A DNA stretch of 64,000 bases from an uncultured Treponema sp. GTDB lineage: Bacteria; Spirochaetota; Spirochaetia; Treponematales; Treponemataceae. The stretch covers positions 1-64,000 of the forward strand of contig ONPD01000004.1 of assembly GCA_900319625.1 (NCBI GenBank). The letters are read 5' to 3'. The stretch's first letter is position 1. Each line of letters starts with the position of its first letter. Made by a program: the position numbers and the translations under genes. This document shows positions 1-8,522 of this stretch, piece after piece. Below the pieces are notes generated by a model, which saw only the letters and a program-made list of their open reading frames with translations, had not been told where the DNA came from and did no database searches.

Positions 1-264
1 ATTATGAAAAATTACTTCCCTGGAACATCTCAATTTCTGCCTTTCATGAAGAGGGTACCTGGAAAAATGACGCGTAGGAGGTTAAAAATTGACGCTTACC
101 TTAAAAAGAATTCTTACAAGAGTAGACAGAATACGCATTATAATAAGAAACAGAGAATATTAATTTTGAATTCAGAAAATACACTGAACCGAATGAACCG
201 AACCCCAAAAAGGTCACATTTTTTCGATGATGAACCCCGTTGATGGTTACAGGTCAAAAAACAC
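1..264. other. Left-edge region without a supported gene
   Basis: I see no convincing gene here. A 79-codon frame from position 4 has basic, unpatterned composition and no ribosome site, so I do not call it. The word acactgaacc occurs at 181 and again at 261. A second copy resembling the IS left end begins at 231 (tgaaccccgttgatggttac). This suggests the flank carries debris of an earlier insertion of a related element. Confidence 0.4.
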
Positions 265-290
265 TGAACCCAATTATGGGTAACGCTTTT
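265..290 (+). repeat. IS left terminal inverted repeat
   Basis: It starts TGAACCC and contains TGGGTAAC followed by a T-run. It matches the reverse complement of 1541-1566 with one indel and a few mismatches. Confidence 0.75.
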
Positions 291-303
291 GCAAGGAGTT
301 TTT

Positions 304-741
304 ATGAATGTAAGTCCTCTGGCTGGTAAAGGTGGATATTTTCAGATAGCACTTGAGTATGGTATTAATCCATATACATTTAAAAAATGGGTTGAATCGC
401 CAGAGAAAGCCTTAAATCAAGCTTCTCAAAAAGGTATAATAGAACTGCAAAGTTCAAAGAATGAAAATACCGGACTTATTGAGAGGAATGATTTGAAGAC
501 TAAAGAACCTGAGTTCAGAACAAAAGATGCTGAAATAAAATACCTTAGAGATAAGGTTGCATATCTGGAAACATTATCTGAACTAATGGGATATAACCCT
601 AATCAGGTTGCTAAAAAAAAAGATTCGAATGTATTCAACATCTTCTCAGATCAGAACGATGTACCAGTATCGCCCGACTCTGCTCAATCGCAGGGGTTTC
701 CAGGGAATGCTATTACAAATATATCCGAAGAAGAACAATAA
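304..741 (+). CDS. IS3-family transposase OrfA (DNA-binding subunit)
   Basis: OrfA of IS3 elements supplies a helix-turn-helix that binds the IS ends, plus a coiled coil that pairs it with OrfB. The N-terminal part fits a helix-turn-helix (segment YGINPYTFKKWV near residues 17-28). Residues about 70-95 are charged and helix-prone (KDAEIKYLRDKVAYLETL), as in the OrfA leucine zipper. I chose ATG 304 because AAGGAG lies at 293-298; a TTG at 289 is also in frame. The functional end of OrfA is probably the run of nine A residues at 613-621. There a -1 slip would enter the OrfB frame, so residues after the Lys run are likely only a zero-frame tail. Confidence 0.65.
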   Translation: MNVSPLAGKGGYFQIALEYGINPYTFKKWVESPEKALNQASQKGIIELQSSKNENTGLIERNDLKTKEPEFRTKDAEIKYLRDKVAYLETLSELMGYNPNQVAKKKDSNVFNIFSDQNDVPVSPDSAQSQGFPGNAITNISEEEQ

Positions 742-1500
742 AAAATCCAGATGCAGAATTAATACAGATTATAGGTTCTATCCAGACACAGTTTATCTAT
801 GACAAAAAAGCTTATTTCTATGGGACATGATGTGAATCATAAGAAAATAAGCCGTATAATGCGTGAAAATGGATTGAATTCAGTTGTAAGGAGGAAAAAA
901 TATCGACCTGAAGTATATGAACGCAGAAAATTACTAAAAGAAACTGTTCCTGAAAATATTTTGCAACGTAATTTCTATAGTTCAATTCCAAGAACAATAT
1001 TTGTTACTGATATTACATATCTTTATACAAGTGATGGCATTTTTTATCTGAATATTATTGAAGATCTGTATAACAGAGAAATTGTTGCTTGGAAAATTGG
1101 TGATAGTCCTGATTCATATCTTTGTATAGAGACTGTAAGATTATTAGCTGAATCTGTTGAGTTGAATGACACTATAATTCACTCGGATCAAGGCAGTTCT
1201 TATACAAGTTATGATTATCGAGATTATCTTCTGTCTTTGGGAGTAAAGCAAAGTTGTTCTGATGTTGGCGAATGCTGGGATAATGCTGCAATGGAATCGT
1301 TCAACGCAATATTAAAGACTGAAGGATTTTATGCTAAATGGTCAAAAAAAGCTTTTCGAGCTTGCAAGATTCCTTCTCAGGATGTCTTTGAACAAGTTGG
1401 AAACTTTATCAGGTATTATAATAATTTTAGAATAAAGGAAAATTTAGGGTATCTCTCCCCTGCAAAATTTCTGGAAAAATACCCTTTTGGAATTAATTAA
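615..1500 (+). pseudogene. IS3-family transposase OrfB (DDE integrase), frameshifted
   Basis: OrfB is the catalytic DDE/rve integrase. Two frames carry it. From 615 the frame holds the typical OrfB start (ARLCSIAGVSRECYYKY, then NPDAELIQII), entered from OrfA by -1 slippage on the A9 run at 613-621. Around 798-801 the sense continues in another frame from ATG 799 with TKKLISMGHDVNHKKI. The catalytic residues are present: Asp in FVTDITY, Asp in HSDQGSSYTS, Glu in NAAMESFNA. The usual YGYRR before MTKKL is missing. The join reads TATG, which fits a deletion of about 14 bp between two TATG words. The downstream frame alone could give a 233-residue fragment. Confidence 0.75.
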
Positions 1501-1540
1501 TGTTGACCTAAACAACTTTTTTTAGGAATATTTAGACAAC

Positions 1541-1566
1541 AAAAGATGTTACCCATTAGGGGGTCA
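1541..1566 (-). repeat. IS right terminal inverted repeat
   Basis: The reverse complement begins TGACCCC and contains TGGGTAAC and CTTTT, pairing with the left end at 265-290. It lies about 40 bp after the orfB stop. A small hairpin (CCTAAA/TTTAGG near 1507-1526) lies between the stop and this repeat. Confidence 0.75.
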
Positions 1567-1589
1567 TATCACACCCTCTTCTAAAAAGC

Positions 1590-1898
1590 CTACTTTTTTT
1601 TGTCAGACTGGTGTTTTTTACTAACTTCATCGATGAACTTACCGTTTCCGCCAACTGAACGTCTTGTTCCGACAACCTTTGACTGAACTTCACCGGTCTT
1701 TTTCATTGAGCGAACCATATTTTTTTCTGATGATGAAAGCTTGCTGTAATTGGATTCATATCGGTACGGATCAGAAACACTCAAATTAAAAATACCTGCG
1801 GACATAAGCAGGAACGAAATAACAGCCGCAACCACAAGTCCAATAACAACTCTTTTGACAATACGCTGTATTTTCTCTTCGTCAGTAATCTTAGCCAT
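1590..1898 (-). CDS. Small single-pass membrane protein, unknown function
   Basis: I do not recognise this 102-residue protein. It has a short charged N-terminus (MAKITDEEKIQRIVKR), one transmembrane helix at about residues 16-37, and a hydrophilic, Ser/Lys-rich C-terminal half ending in a run of Lys. I chose ATG 1898 because AAGGAGG lies just upstream; a longer frame to 1949 has no ribosome site. The N-in topology suggested by the basic flank would place the tail outside the cytoplasm, but that is inference. It sits next to the IS element and upstream of no obvious partner. Confidence 0.65.
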   Translation of the reverse strand: MAKITDEEKIQRIVKRVVIGLVVAAVISFLLMSAGIFNLSVSDPYRYESNYSKLSSSEKNMVRSMKKTGEVQSKVVGTRRSVGGNGKFIDEVSKKHQSDKKK

Positions 1899-1969
1899 AA
1901 GCGATACCTCCTTACTTACATTAAGATTTCTCCGAGAATATTGTCGCACGAGTTTTTAATATTTGCAAA

Positions 1970-2716
1970 TTATTTTTTTATTTTATCTTCAAACCAGCTA
2001 TACATTGAGTCTATACGTCGTTCAAATGACTTGTTCAGACGATTTTCAATCATTGAAATTTTTACATATTTTGCCCGCACATTAAGATAAACAGTCAGAT
2101 TATCAGAAGTTTGAGGATTTTCTTTTAATACTACAAGATTGATTACCAGATTTTCAGGTTTAACAGCCTTTACAGGACCAAGCTTAATAGGTTCTACAAG
2201 AAAGAAATTCATTGCAATTTCATTTTCAGTTTCAAAATAGCTTACCTGATAAACGCAGGTTCCCAGAGAATTATCTTCTAAAAGGGCGTAAAGCTGTTTG
2301 CCATCAGAAGAAAGAGCTTCTTTAACCTCCCCTTCTTCAACAGGATTTTTACTTTCGGGACTGTCTATAAAGGTTGCCTTGTGATATAAAGTTTCCCATT
2401 TTTTATCACCGGTAGAATAATATTCAATTCCCTCCATCGAAGAAATTGTTCTTAAAATCTGAGAAATTTCTGCCATAGACTTTGTATTTTCAAGATGAAA
2501 TATCTTCTCGCGGAAGAGACTTGCCTCAGTTTTTAAAGAAAATTCAGAATTAACCTTAGGAATTAAAGTTGAATTAAGATTATCTGCAATTGAAACAGCT
2601 TCATCTGAGTTTACCATAAAGGCCTGAACAGAATCCGGAGCCGGAGCTTTTTTTGATGCGGTAAAAGCAAAATTAGAAAAACCGATGACACTGACAATTA
2701 AAAATAATTTTTTCAT
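1970..2716 (-). CDS. Exported protein of unknown function
   Basis: This 248-residue protein begins with a clear signal peptide (Lys-Lys, a hydrophobic stretch, then FAFTAS near residue 20). After it comes a mixed alpha/beta region without cysteines that form a lipobox, so a periplasmic location is likely. It resembles conserved treponemal exported proteins of unknown role; I cannot assign a family with confidence. Its start is 12 bp from the mfd stop on the same strand, so it may be cotranscribed downstream of mfd. Confidence 0.65.
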   Translation of the reverse strand: MKKLFLIVSVIGFSNFAFTASKKAPAPDSVQAFMVNSDEAVSIADNLNSTLIPKVNSEFSLKTEASLFREKIFHLENTKSMAEISQILRTISSMEGIEYYSTGDKKWETLYHKATFIDSPESKNPVEEGEVKEALSSDGKQLYALLEDNSLGTCVYQVSYFETENEIAMNFFLVEPIKLGPVKAVKPENLVINLVVLKENPQTSDNLTVYLNVRAKYVKISMIENRLNKSFERRIDSMYSWFEDKIKK

Positions 2717-2728
2717 AATATCCTCATA

Positions 2729-5700
2729 TTAACCTAACTGGCTGAGTTTTTCACGTATAAATTCAGATTTTTCCTTAAGACCGATTTTACCAAGCTTAAT
2801 GAAAATTACATTCTGAAGCTGTGGATCAAGCCTTATGGTTCCTGGATTTTTCTGCAAAAGACTCATAAACTTATCAATTGAAATATCAGAAACCTTTTTA
2901 AACTCAACTTTAACTTCTCCCTGACGCTCACGCAGAGAAGAAATCTTAAGCTTTTTACAAAGAATTTTGATTTCTGCAAGGGCAAGCAGGCTTGAAACCT
3001 CTTCCGGAATCGGGCCAAAGCGGTCATTAAGCTCTGCAAGAACGGAATCAAACTCAGCTTCAGTCGTAACAGAAGAAATCTTTTTGTAGATTTCCATCTT
3101 AATCTGCTGATTAAAGATATAAGTATCAGGAATAAAGCCTGTGTATTCCATTTCCATAATAACATCAGCCTGTTCTGCGGCATCGTAATCCTTCTGAGCC
3201 ATAAGACGGTTAACGGCATCATTCAAAAGGCGCACATACATATCAAAACCGACTGAATAAACTTCGCCAGACTGGTCCCGGCCCAAAAGGTTTCCGGCGC
3301 CACGGATTTCCATATCCTTCATTGCAATCTTAAAGCCGCTTCCAAGCTCTGTAAAATCAGAAATAACCTGAAGGCGCTTCATTGCAACTTCACTAAGGGC
3401 TTTATGCTCAGGATACAAAAGATAAGCATAGGCCTTTCTGTCACTGCGGCCAACACGGCCCCTGAGCTGGTAAAGCTGGCTTACGCCGTACATATCAGCA
3501 CGGTCAATGATGATTGTATTTACGTTTGGAATATCAATTCCGTTTTCGATTATGGTTGTTGCAATCAAAACGTGGAAGCCGCCCATCTTAAAGCGGTGGA
3601 AAATATCATCAAGTTCAGTGCTTGTCATCTGGCCGTGAGCGACATCTACCAGAACTTCAGGCACAATACGCTCAATTTTCTGCCTTACATCCATAAGGGT
3701 CTCTACCCTGTTATGCAGATAGAAAATCTGCCCGCCCCGCTCTATTTCCTGGCGGATTGCGTGCGCCACCCTGTCGTCGGTATATTCATCGATTACAGTT
3801 TCAATTGGCTGGCGGCTCTGAGGAGGCGTTGTTAAAAGGCTCATATCGCGGATTTTCAGCAGGCTCATGTGAAGGGTTCGCGGAATCGGAGTTGCAGACA
3901 TTGTAAGGCAGTCGATGTTGTTTTTCATCTCCTTAAGGCGTTCCTTGTCCTTTACTCCAAAACGCTGCTCCTCATCAATAATCATAAGGCCAAGATTTTT
4001 AAACTTTACGTCCTTCTGAATGATACGGTGAGTTCCAACTAAAATATCAACCTGCCCTTCCGCAAGACGCGCAAGTGTCTTTTTCTGCTCTGCACTGCTT
4101 ACAAAGCGGCTCATACGCTCAATTTTTACAGGGAAATTTTTAAAACGCTCCTTACAGTTATCATAATGCTGCTCGGCAAGAATTGTAGTCGGAGCAAGGA
4201 AAGCTACCTGTTTTCCGCCCATTACAGCCTTAAAAGCCGCACGCATGGCAATTTCAGTCTTTCCGTAGCCAACATCTCCGCAGACAAGGCGGTCCATTGG
4301 AACAGGCTTTTCCATATCAGCCTTGATTTCTTCTGTTACGGTAACCTGGTCGGGGGTATCTTCGTATGGGAAGGCGGCCTCAAAAGCTGCCTGCCACTCC
4401 TTTTCCTTTGGGAAGGCAAAGCCAACCGCAGCCTGACGGCGGGAATACAGATCAATCAGCTTCTGGGCAATTTCTTCTACCGCTGCCCTGGCCTTGGCCT
4501 TACGGCTTTCCCAGGCCTTAGAACCAATGCGGTCAAGGCGAGGATGATCTCCTTCATTACCGATATAGCGCTGGACAAGGTTTACCTGCTCAATCGGAAC
4601 AAAGGCAAACTCCTTGTCGGCATATTCAAGCTTAATGTAATCGCGCTCGTTTCCCTGTGTTTTTACGCGCTCAATTCCGTGAAAAAGCCCGATACCCCAG
4701 TTTACGTGAACAATATAGTCCCCCGGCTGCAGTTCAACAAAGGTATCGATTGGTTTTGATTTTGCCTTGTTTACAGTCTTGGGAACGTACTTGCGGCGGC
4801 CAAAAATTTCGTTTTCCTGAATTACAAGAAGTTTGATTTCAGGAACGCTGAAGCCCGCAGAAATAGCTGTCGGACAAATTGTCAGTGGTGAAGGATTATC
4901 AGAACTGGTAAAATCCTTAAAAATCTCATTAAGACGCAGGGACTGATTTTCGTTATCTGCGAAAATATAAACCTTCCAGAAATCTTTTTGAAGCTCAGTA
5001 AGCTGGTCTTTAAGATAATTTATGTTTCCAAAATAGCTTCTTGAAGGCTCACTTTGAATTGTAATTACATTTTCATCTTCCTGCCCGTCAGAGTCCGTTG
5101 CAACCGTACGCAGAAGGATACAATTTTGAGAAGAAGAAAGCTGCTTTTCAAAATCGAAAAGAAGCATATCCGGCGGAAGCACTGGAAGCTGCTCTCTGGA
5201 TTTTCTGTAGCTTGCCGTAAACTCGCGGTTTATAAGAAGCTGGGCATTTGACATCCTGTCAAAATCGTAAAAGAAAATAAAAGACGATGAATCAAAATAA
5301 TCAAGGATTGTATAGCTTTTATCCCACAAAAGCTGATAGAAAAGCTCCTCCCCTTCTGATTCATGAAAGTTTTTAAGTTCAGAAAGCATTTTGTCTTTTG
5401 CTTTCAAGGCTTCCTCTGTAAATGGAAGGTGAACAGAATGAATTTCGTCAATTTCGCCAGAGCCGTCACTTTTTATTGCCGTATTCTGATATTGGTCAAG
5501 CTTTGAGGCCAAAGTTTCAGTAAGTTCTTCAGTCCACAAGACCTCTTTCATAGGGTAAATTACCAGATTTTCACGACTGCCGATTGTAGACTGAGTATCT
5601 GCTTCAAAATCCTTAAAAGATTCGATTGTATCAAAATCAAAAATTACGCGGACAGCATTTTCTTCTGCGGGAAGGAAGATATCAAGAACTTCACCACGAA

Positions 5701-6337
5701 GGCTGAACTCACCGCGGACGCTTACTTTTGGAACGCGGATATAACCAAGAGCCGTAAGTTTTTCTGCAATGCGGGCAGTATCCAGACTGGCACCTTTGTC
5801 TAACTTAAAGCTTTGGGTTTTAATATAAGACGGCGGAGGCAAAGGAGAAAGAAAGCTTCTTTGAGGAATAATAAAAATGCGGGTTTTCTGATTAAAAGTG
5901 ATATTTGAAGGCTTTTGAACAAGCTTTGAAAGAAAACCTGCCCTCTTTCCAAAAACAACAGAGCCGACTGCTGCCGGACGGTAAGGCAAAATCCCCCAGG
6001 AAGGAAAAACAAGAACTTCCGCTTCAGGAAAAAGAGTCTGAAAATCAGAAGAAAGATTCTGGGCTTCAAATTCAGTAGGCACTACAATCAGAATATCTGT
6101 TGAAAAAGAATTATATAAAGGGGATTTTTTACTGGAAGCAGAATACTGCATTGCCTGCACGCTCTTTGAATGCTTAAAGGCGGCAAAATCCTGAATAAAA
6201 CAGCTGAAAAGGCTTCCGTGAATGCCGGAAAGATAAAGCGGAAATTTATTCTCCTCATAACTCTGACAGATTTTTTCAGAGGCAGAATGAAACTGAGACC
6301 AGTTATGTAATAAATCGTTTATAGTTAATGATTTCAT
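2729..6337 (-). CDS. mfd: Transcription-repair coupling factor Mfd
   Basis: Mfd removes RNA polymerase stalled at DNA damage and recruits UvrA. At 1202 residues it has the usual length. The order is an N-terminal UvrB-like region (about 1-360), a CarD-like RNA-polymerase interaction domain near 540-600 (PGDYIVHVNWGIGLFHG), a superfamily 2 translocase with Walker A GDVGYGKT and box DEEQ near 690-850, a helicase C domain (ATTIIENGIDIPNVNT, QLRGRVGRS) and a C-terminal TRCF domain. The start codon ATG has no strong ribosome site. It is divergent from the exported protein gene at 6374 with only 36 bp between them, so the two promoters must be compact. Confidence 0.97.
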   Translation of the reverse strand: MKSLTINDLLHNWSQFHSASEKICQSYEENKFPLYLSGIHGSLFSCFIQDFAAFKHSKSVQAMQYSASSKKSPLYNSFSTDILIVVPTEFEAQNLSSDFQTLFPEAEVLVFPSWGILPYRPAAVGSVVFGKRAGFLSKLVQKPSNITFNQKTRIFIIPQRSFLSPLPPPSYIKTQSFKLDKGASLDTARIAEKLTALGYIRVPKVSVRGEFSLRGEVLDIFLPAEENAVRVIFDFDTIESFKDFEADTQSTIGSRENLVIYPMKEVLWTEELTETLASKLDQYQNTAIKSDGSGEIDEIHSVHLPFTEEALKAKDKMLSELKNFHESEGEELFYQLLWDKSYTILDYFDSSSFIFFYDFDRMSNAQLLINREFTASYRKSREQLPVLPPDMLLFDFEKQLSSSQNCILLRTVATDSDGQEDENVITIQSEPSRSYFGNINYLKDQLTELQKDFWKVYIFADNENQSLRLNEIFKDFTSSDNPSPLTICPTAISAGFSVPEIKLLVIQENEIFGRRKYVPKTVNKAKSKPIDTFVELQPGDYIVHVNWGIGLFHGIERVKTQGNERDYIKLEYADKEFAFVPIEQVNLVQRYIGNEGDHPRLDRIGSKAWESRKAKARAAVEEIAQKLIDLYSRRQAAVGFAFPKEKEWQAAFEAAFPYEDTPDQVTVTEEIKADMEKPVPMDRLVCGDVGYGKTEIAMRAAFKAVMGGKQVAFLAPTTILAEQHYDNCKERFKNFPVKIERMSRFVSSAEQKKTLARLAEGQVDILVGTHRIIQKDVKFKNLGLMIIDEEQRFGVKDKERLKEMKNNIDCLTMSATPIPRTLHMSLLKIRDMSLLTTPPQSRQPIETVIDEYTDDRVAHAIRQEIERGGQIFYLHNRVETLMDVRQKIERIVPEVLVDVAHGQMTSTELDDIFHRFKMGGFHVLIATTIIENGIDIPNVNTIIIDRADMYGVSQLYQLRGRVGRSDRKAYAYLLYPEHKALSEVAMKRLQVISDFTELGSGFKIAMKDMEIRGAGNLLGRDQSGEVYSVGFDMYVRLLNDAVNRLMAQKDYDAAEQADVIMEMEYTGFIPDTYIFNQQIKMEIYKKISSVTTEAEFDSVLAELNDRFGPIPEEVSSLLALAEIKILCKKLKISSLRERQGEVKVEFKKVSDISIDKFMSLLQKNPGTIRLDPQLQNVIFIKLGKIGLKEKSEFIREKLSQLG

Positions 6338-6373
6338 TTTATTTACCGATAATTAAAATATAGGAGAATAATT

Positions 6374-7354
6374 TTGTCTTTACGTAAACTTTTTGTAATT
6401 ATAGCAAGTCTCTTTCTTTTCAGCCATACTTTTGCACAGGTTCAGACTGAATCTGCTCCTGATTTTTCAAAAGCATCGGTTTCCATAAAATATTATAATA
6501 GAACAATTTACTATCCGGGAGATTCAGAAGAATCACCTGTTTTCGTTCATATTTCAATCAAAAACAACGGAACAGAAACTCTTCGCTTTAAGCTTGCAGA
6601 CGACAGAATGTTCAGCCTTGATTTTAATGCCTTTACAGTAAAGAACAGCCGCCTGGAACAGACTGTAAATCTTGTTGAAAAGAGAACTACAAATCAGACA
6701 GTTTATTTCCGTGAAATCTCTCTTGAACAGGGTGAAGAATATTCTTTTGTAGAAAACGTAAAAGACTATCTTACAATCAACAAAAGCTCAGTTTACTACC
6801 TTGAAGCAGTTTTTTATCCTGAACTTTATAAATCAAAATATCTTTCAATTAAATCTAACCGCCTTACCCTGGAAATCCAGCCTAGTCCAAAGGCAGCAGC
6901 TTCAAACTTCCTTCCTGTAAGTGAAAAAACAGTTGAACTTCTCCACCCGGCTGATATTGCGCCGGATAAGGTTGTTGAACAGACTATTATTGCAAGACAA
7001 AAATCACTCTGGGATCAGTATTTCCTCTATATGGATCTGGAATCACTTCTTAAGAGAAACTCAAATCTTCAGAAAAAATATGTTTCATCTTCAGCAGAAG
7101 AGCGCGAAAGAATCCTCAAAGTATTCAAGGCAGATTTAATGCAGACAAAAATTGACAGCGATATTGTTGCAATTCCAGAAAAATTCCAGATTGAACGTAC
7201 AACTTACTCTCCGACAGAAGGAAATGTAACCGTAATTGAATGGTTCAAATATCCAAACTTCAGCGAGAAAAAACGTTATACCTACAAGGTTCGTCAGCGC
7301 GAAGGAATCTGGCAGATTTATGATTATAATGTTGTAAATCTTGGAACAGAGTAA
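6374..7354 (+). CDS. Exported protein of unknown function
   Basis: This is a 326-residue protein with an N-terminal signal peptide (hydrophobic core near residues 5-18, cleavage likely after FAQ at about 22). Residues 35-150 look like a beta-sandwich (VSIKYYNRTIYYPGD, then VHISIKNNGTETLRF), similar in style to intracellular-proteinase-inhibitor or DUF-type Ig folds; this is pattern impression only. A helical, charged stretch follows. The start is TTG, supported by AGGAG at 6363-6367. It heads a three-gene operon: the next gene begins 6 bp after its stop. Confidence 0.65.
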   Translation: MSLRKLFVIIASLFLFSHTFAQVQTESAPDFSKASVSIKYYNRTIYYPGDSEESPVFVHISIKNNGTETLRFKLADDRMFSLDFNAFTVKNSRLEQTVNLVEKRTTNQTVYFREISLEQGEEYSFVENVKDYLTINKSSVYYLEAVFYPELYKSKYLSIKSNRLTLEIQPSPKAAASNFLPVSEKTVELLHPADIAPDKVVEQTIIARQKSLWDQYFLYMDLESLLKRNSNLQKKYVSSSAEERERILKVFKADLMQTKIDSDIVAIPEKFQIERTTYSPTEGNVTVIEWFKYPNFSEKKRYTYKVRQREGIWQIYDYNVVNLGTE

Positions 7355-7360
7355 AGGTTT

Positions 7361-7969
7361 ATGAAAGCACTTATAATCACAGAAGACAGCATTATAAGCT
7401 CTAAAATCAAGGCAATAGCGGAAGGCTACGGCCTTGATACAATCATTTACAAATGGTTTTTAAAGGCTCTGGACAATATCGAAGAAATCCAGCCTGATGT
7501 AATTATCCTTAATTCTAGCGAATATCCCCGTCTGTGGAAAACTCTGGTTCAGTTTGTAAAAAGCGGAATCGGCGGAAATAATGTAAAAATCTACCTTTAC
7601 GAGGAAAAGCCACTTTCTGAAGAAGACCAGAAAAAATACACAGAACTTGGAATTACAGGCTGCTTTAATCAGCTTACAAAAGAGGCCCTGAACTTCCTTG
7701 ATAAAAATGCTCCAAAGACGGAAGAAGAACTTCCTGCAATCGGAACTCTGCTGCTTTGTGAAACAGATAAGGGGCGTATGATAAGCGGAAAAGTAAATAA
7801 AATTGAAGATAAAACTCTTGTTTGTACTCTGGACTTCCCTTCAACTTTTGATGGCCCTGAAATTTCAGTTTTGACAACTTTCATCAATAATCAGATTGAT
7901 GATTACGATGGGGCTCTTATCAAAAAAATTGACAATCAAAAAAATCAGCTGATTCTGGAAATTCAATAA
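7361..7969 (+). CDS. Receiver-like protein with C-terminal beta domain
   Basis: The first 115 residues look like a CheY-type receiver fold (MKALIITEDSIISSKIKAIA, then QPDVIILNSSEYPRLW). The usual phosphoacceptor Asp on strand 3 is replaced: the strand reads VIILNSSEY, so phosphorylation in the standard way is doubtful. The C-terminal part (about 125-202) has alternating beta strands (GTLLLCETDKGRMISGKV) and could be a small PilZ-like barrel, but I see no RxxxR motif. It sits in an operon between an exported protein and a zinc-ribbon protein; its TAA overlaps the next ATG (TAATG). Confidence 0.55.
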   Translation: MKALIITEDSIISSKIKAIAEGYGLDTIIYKWFLKALDNIEEIQPDVIILNSSEYPRLWKTLVQFVKSGIGGNNVKIYLYEEKPLSEEDQKKYTELGITGCFNQLTKEALNFLDKNAPKTEEELPAIGTLLLCETDKGRMISGKVNKIEDKTLVCTLDFPSTFDGPEISVLTTFINNQIDDYDGALIKKIDNQKNQLILEIQ

Positions 7970-8379
7970 TGGGAAAAAACGGTCAAAAAGAAGCAAAATT
8001 TTTCTGCCAGTGCTGCGGCGCTGAAGTTCCTCGCAAATCAAAATTTTGCCCAAAATGCGGAAAGTTTTTTGCTTCTGTGCTCTGTCCAAACTGCGGGCAC
8101 ACAGGAAAAACAGAGGATTTTGTAAACGGCTGTCCGGAATGCGGCTATGCAGTAGGAAAATCCAATGGGAGTGCAGGCTCCGGGGCAGGCAGCAATTCTA
8201 ACACAAAAGCAGGACTTACAGGCACAAAAAATATAAAAATGAAAAAAAACGGTCTTTATCTGCCGCTTGGAAAGAAAAAACAGAAGGTAGCAGGAGATTC
8301 CAGCCTGCCCTTGTGGATTTACGTCTTCTGCCTTGTAGTTCTTATTGGTCTTGTTTTGGGACTTTACAGCTGTCTCTAA
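7969..8379 (+). CDS. Double zinc-ribbon protein with C-terminal membrane anchor
   Basis: The 136-residue protein has two zinc-ribbon pairs: CQCC...CPKC near residues 13-33 and CPNC...CPEC near 41-60. A Ser/Gly/Ala/Asn-rich linker (SAGSGAGSNSNT) follows. One hydrophobic helix lies close to the C-terminus (SLPLWIYVFCLVVLIGLVLG), which makes it look tail-anchored with the ribbons in the cytoplasm. Function is unknown; ribbons of this kind often mediate protein or nucleic-acid contacts. It is translationally coupled to the receiver-like gene (TAATG). The tRNA promoter begins at its stop codon. Confidence 0.65.
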   Translation: MGKNGQKEAKFFCQCCGAEVPRKSKFCPKCGKFFASVLCPNCGHTGKTEDFVNGCPECGYAVGKSNGSAGSGAGSNSNTKAGLTGTKNIKMKKNGLYLPLGKKKQKVAGDSSLPLWIYVFCLVVLIGLVLGLYSCL

Positions 8380-8408
8380 TTGACCAAAAAACGATTTTTC
8401 GATATTAT
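8380..8408 (+). promoter_or_regulatory. Sigma-70 promoter for tRNA-Leu
   Basis: TTGACC at 8380-8385 and TATTAT at 8403-8408 are separated by exactly 17 bp. A start about 7 bp later would lie roughly 9 bp before the tRNA 5' end. This is a near-consensus promoter in the right place. Confidence 0.7.
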
Positions 8409-8423
8409 TAATGTATTCTTTAT

Positions 8424-8504
8424 GCCCGGTTGGCGGAATTGGTAGACGCGCTCGGTTCAGGTCCGAGTGATTTTATCATGCGAGTTCAAATCTCGTGCCG
8501 GGTA
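8424..8504 (+). tRNA. tRNA-Leu (anticodon CAG)
   Basis: The 7-bp acceptor stem (GCCCGGT with GCCGGGT, two G-U pairs) encloses a D arm (GGCGGAATTGGTAGACGC), an anticodon stem CTCGG/CCGAG with loop TTCAGGT, a long variable arm (TGAT/ATCA) and a T arm (GCGAG TTCAAAT CTCGT). The anticodon CAG and long variable arm identify leucine, decoding CUG. The discriminator is A; CCA is not encoded and a T-run follows directly. Confidence 0.95.
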
Positions 8505-8522
8505 TTTTTTATTTTAAAAACA

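Larger units (their letters stand above)
265..1566 (+). mobile_element. IS3-family insertion sequence (about 1.30 kb), probably inactive
   Basis: The element has imperfect terminal inverted repeats of about 26 bp. The left end starts TGAACCC and contains TGGGTAAC; the reverse complement of the right end starts TGACCCC and contains the same TGGGTAAC, offset by one base. Inside are orfA and orfB in different frames joined through an A-run, the usual IS3 arrangement. orfB carries the DDE catalytic motifs. The flanks (cac on the left, tat on the right) show no obvious direct repeat, so the target duplication is absent, decayed, or the ends are slightly misplaced. Because orfB is broken near 798, this copy probably cannot make its own transposase. 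Confidence 0.85.

Noticed and set aside
4..243. A 79-codon open frame at the left edge
   Set aside because: No ribosome site, basic random-looking composition and no recognisable motif; its end runs into sequence resembling IS ends.
2863..3222. A minus-strand frame inside mfd
   Set aside because: It is an out-of-frame shadow of the conserved C-terminal Mfd region.
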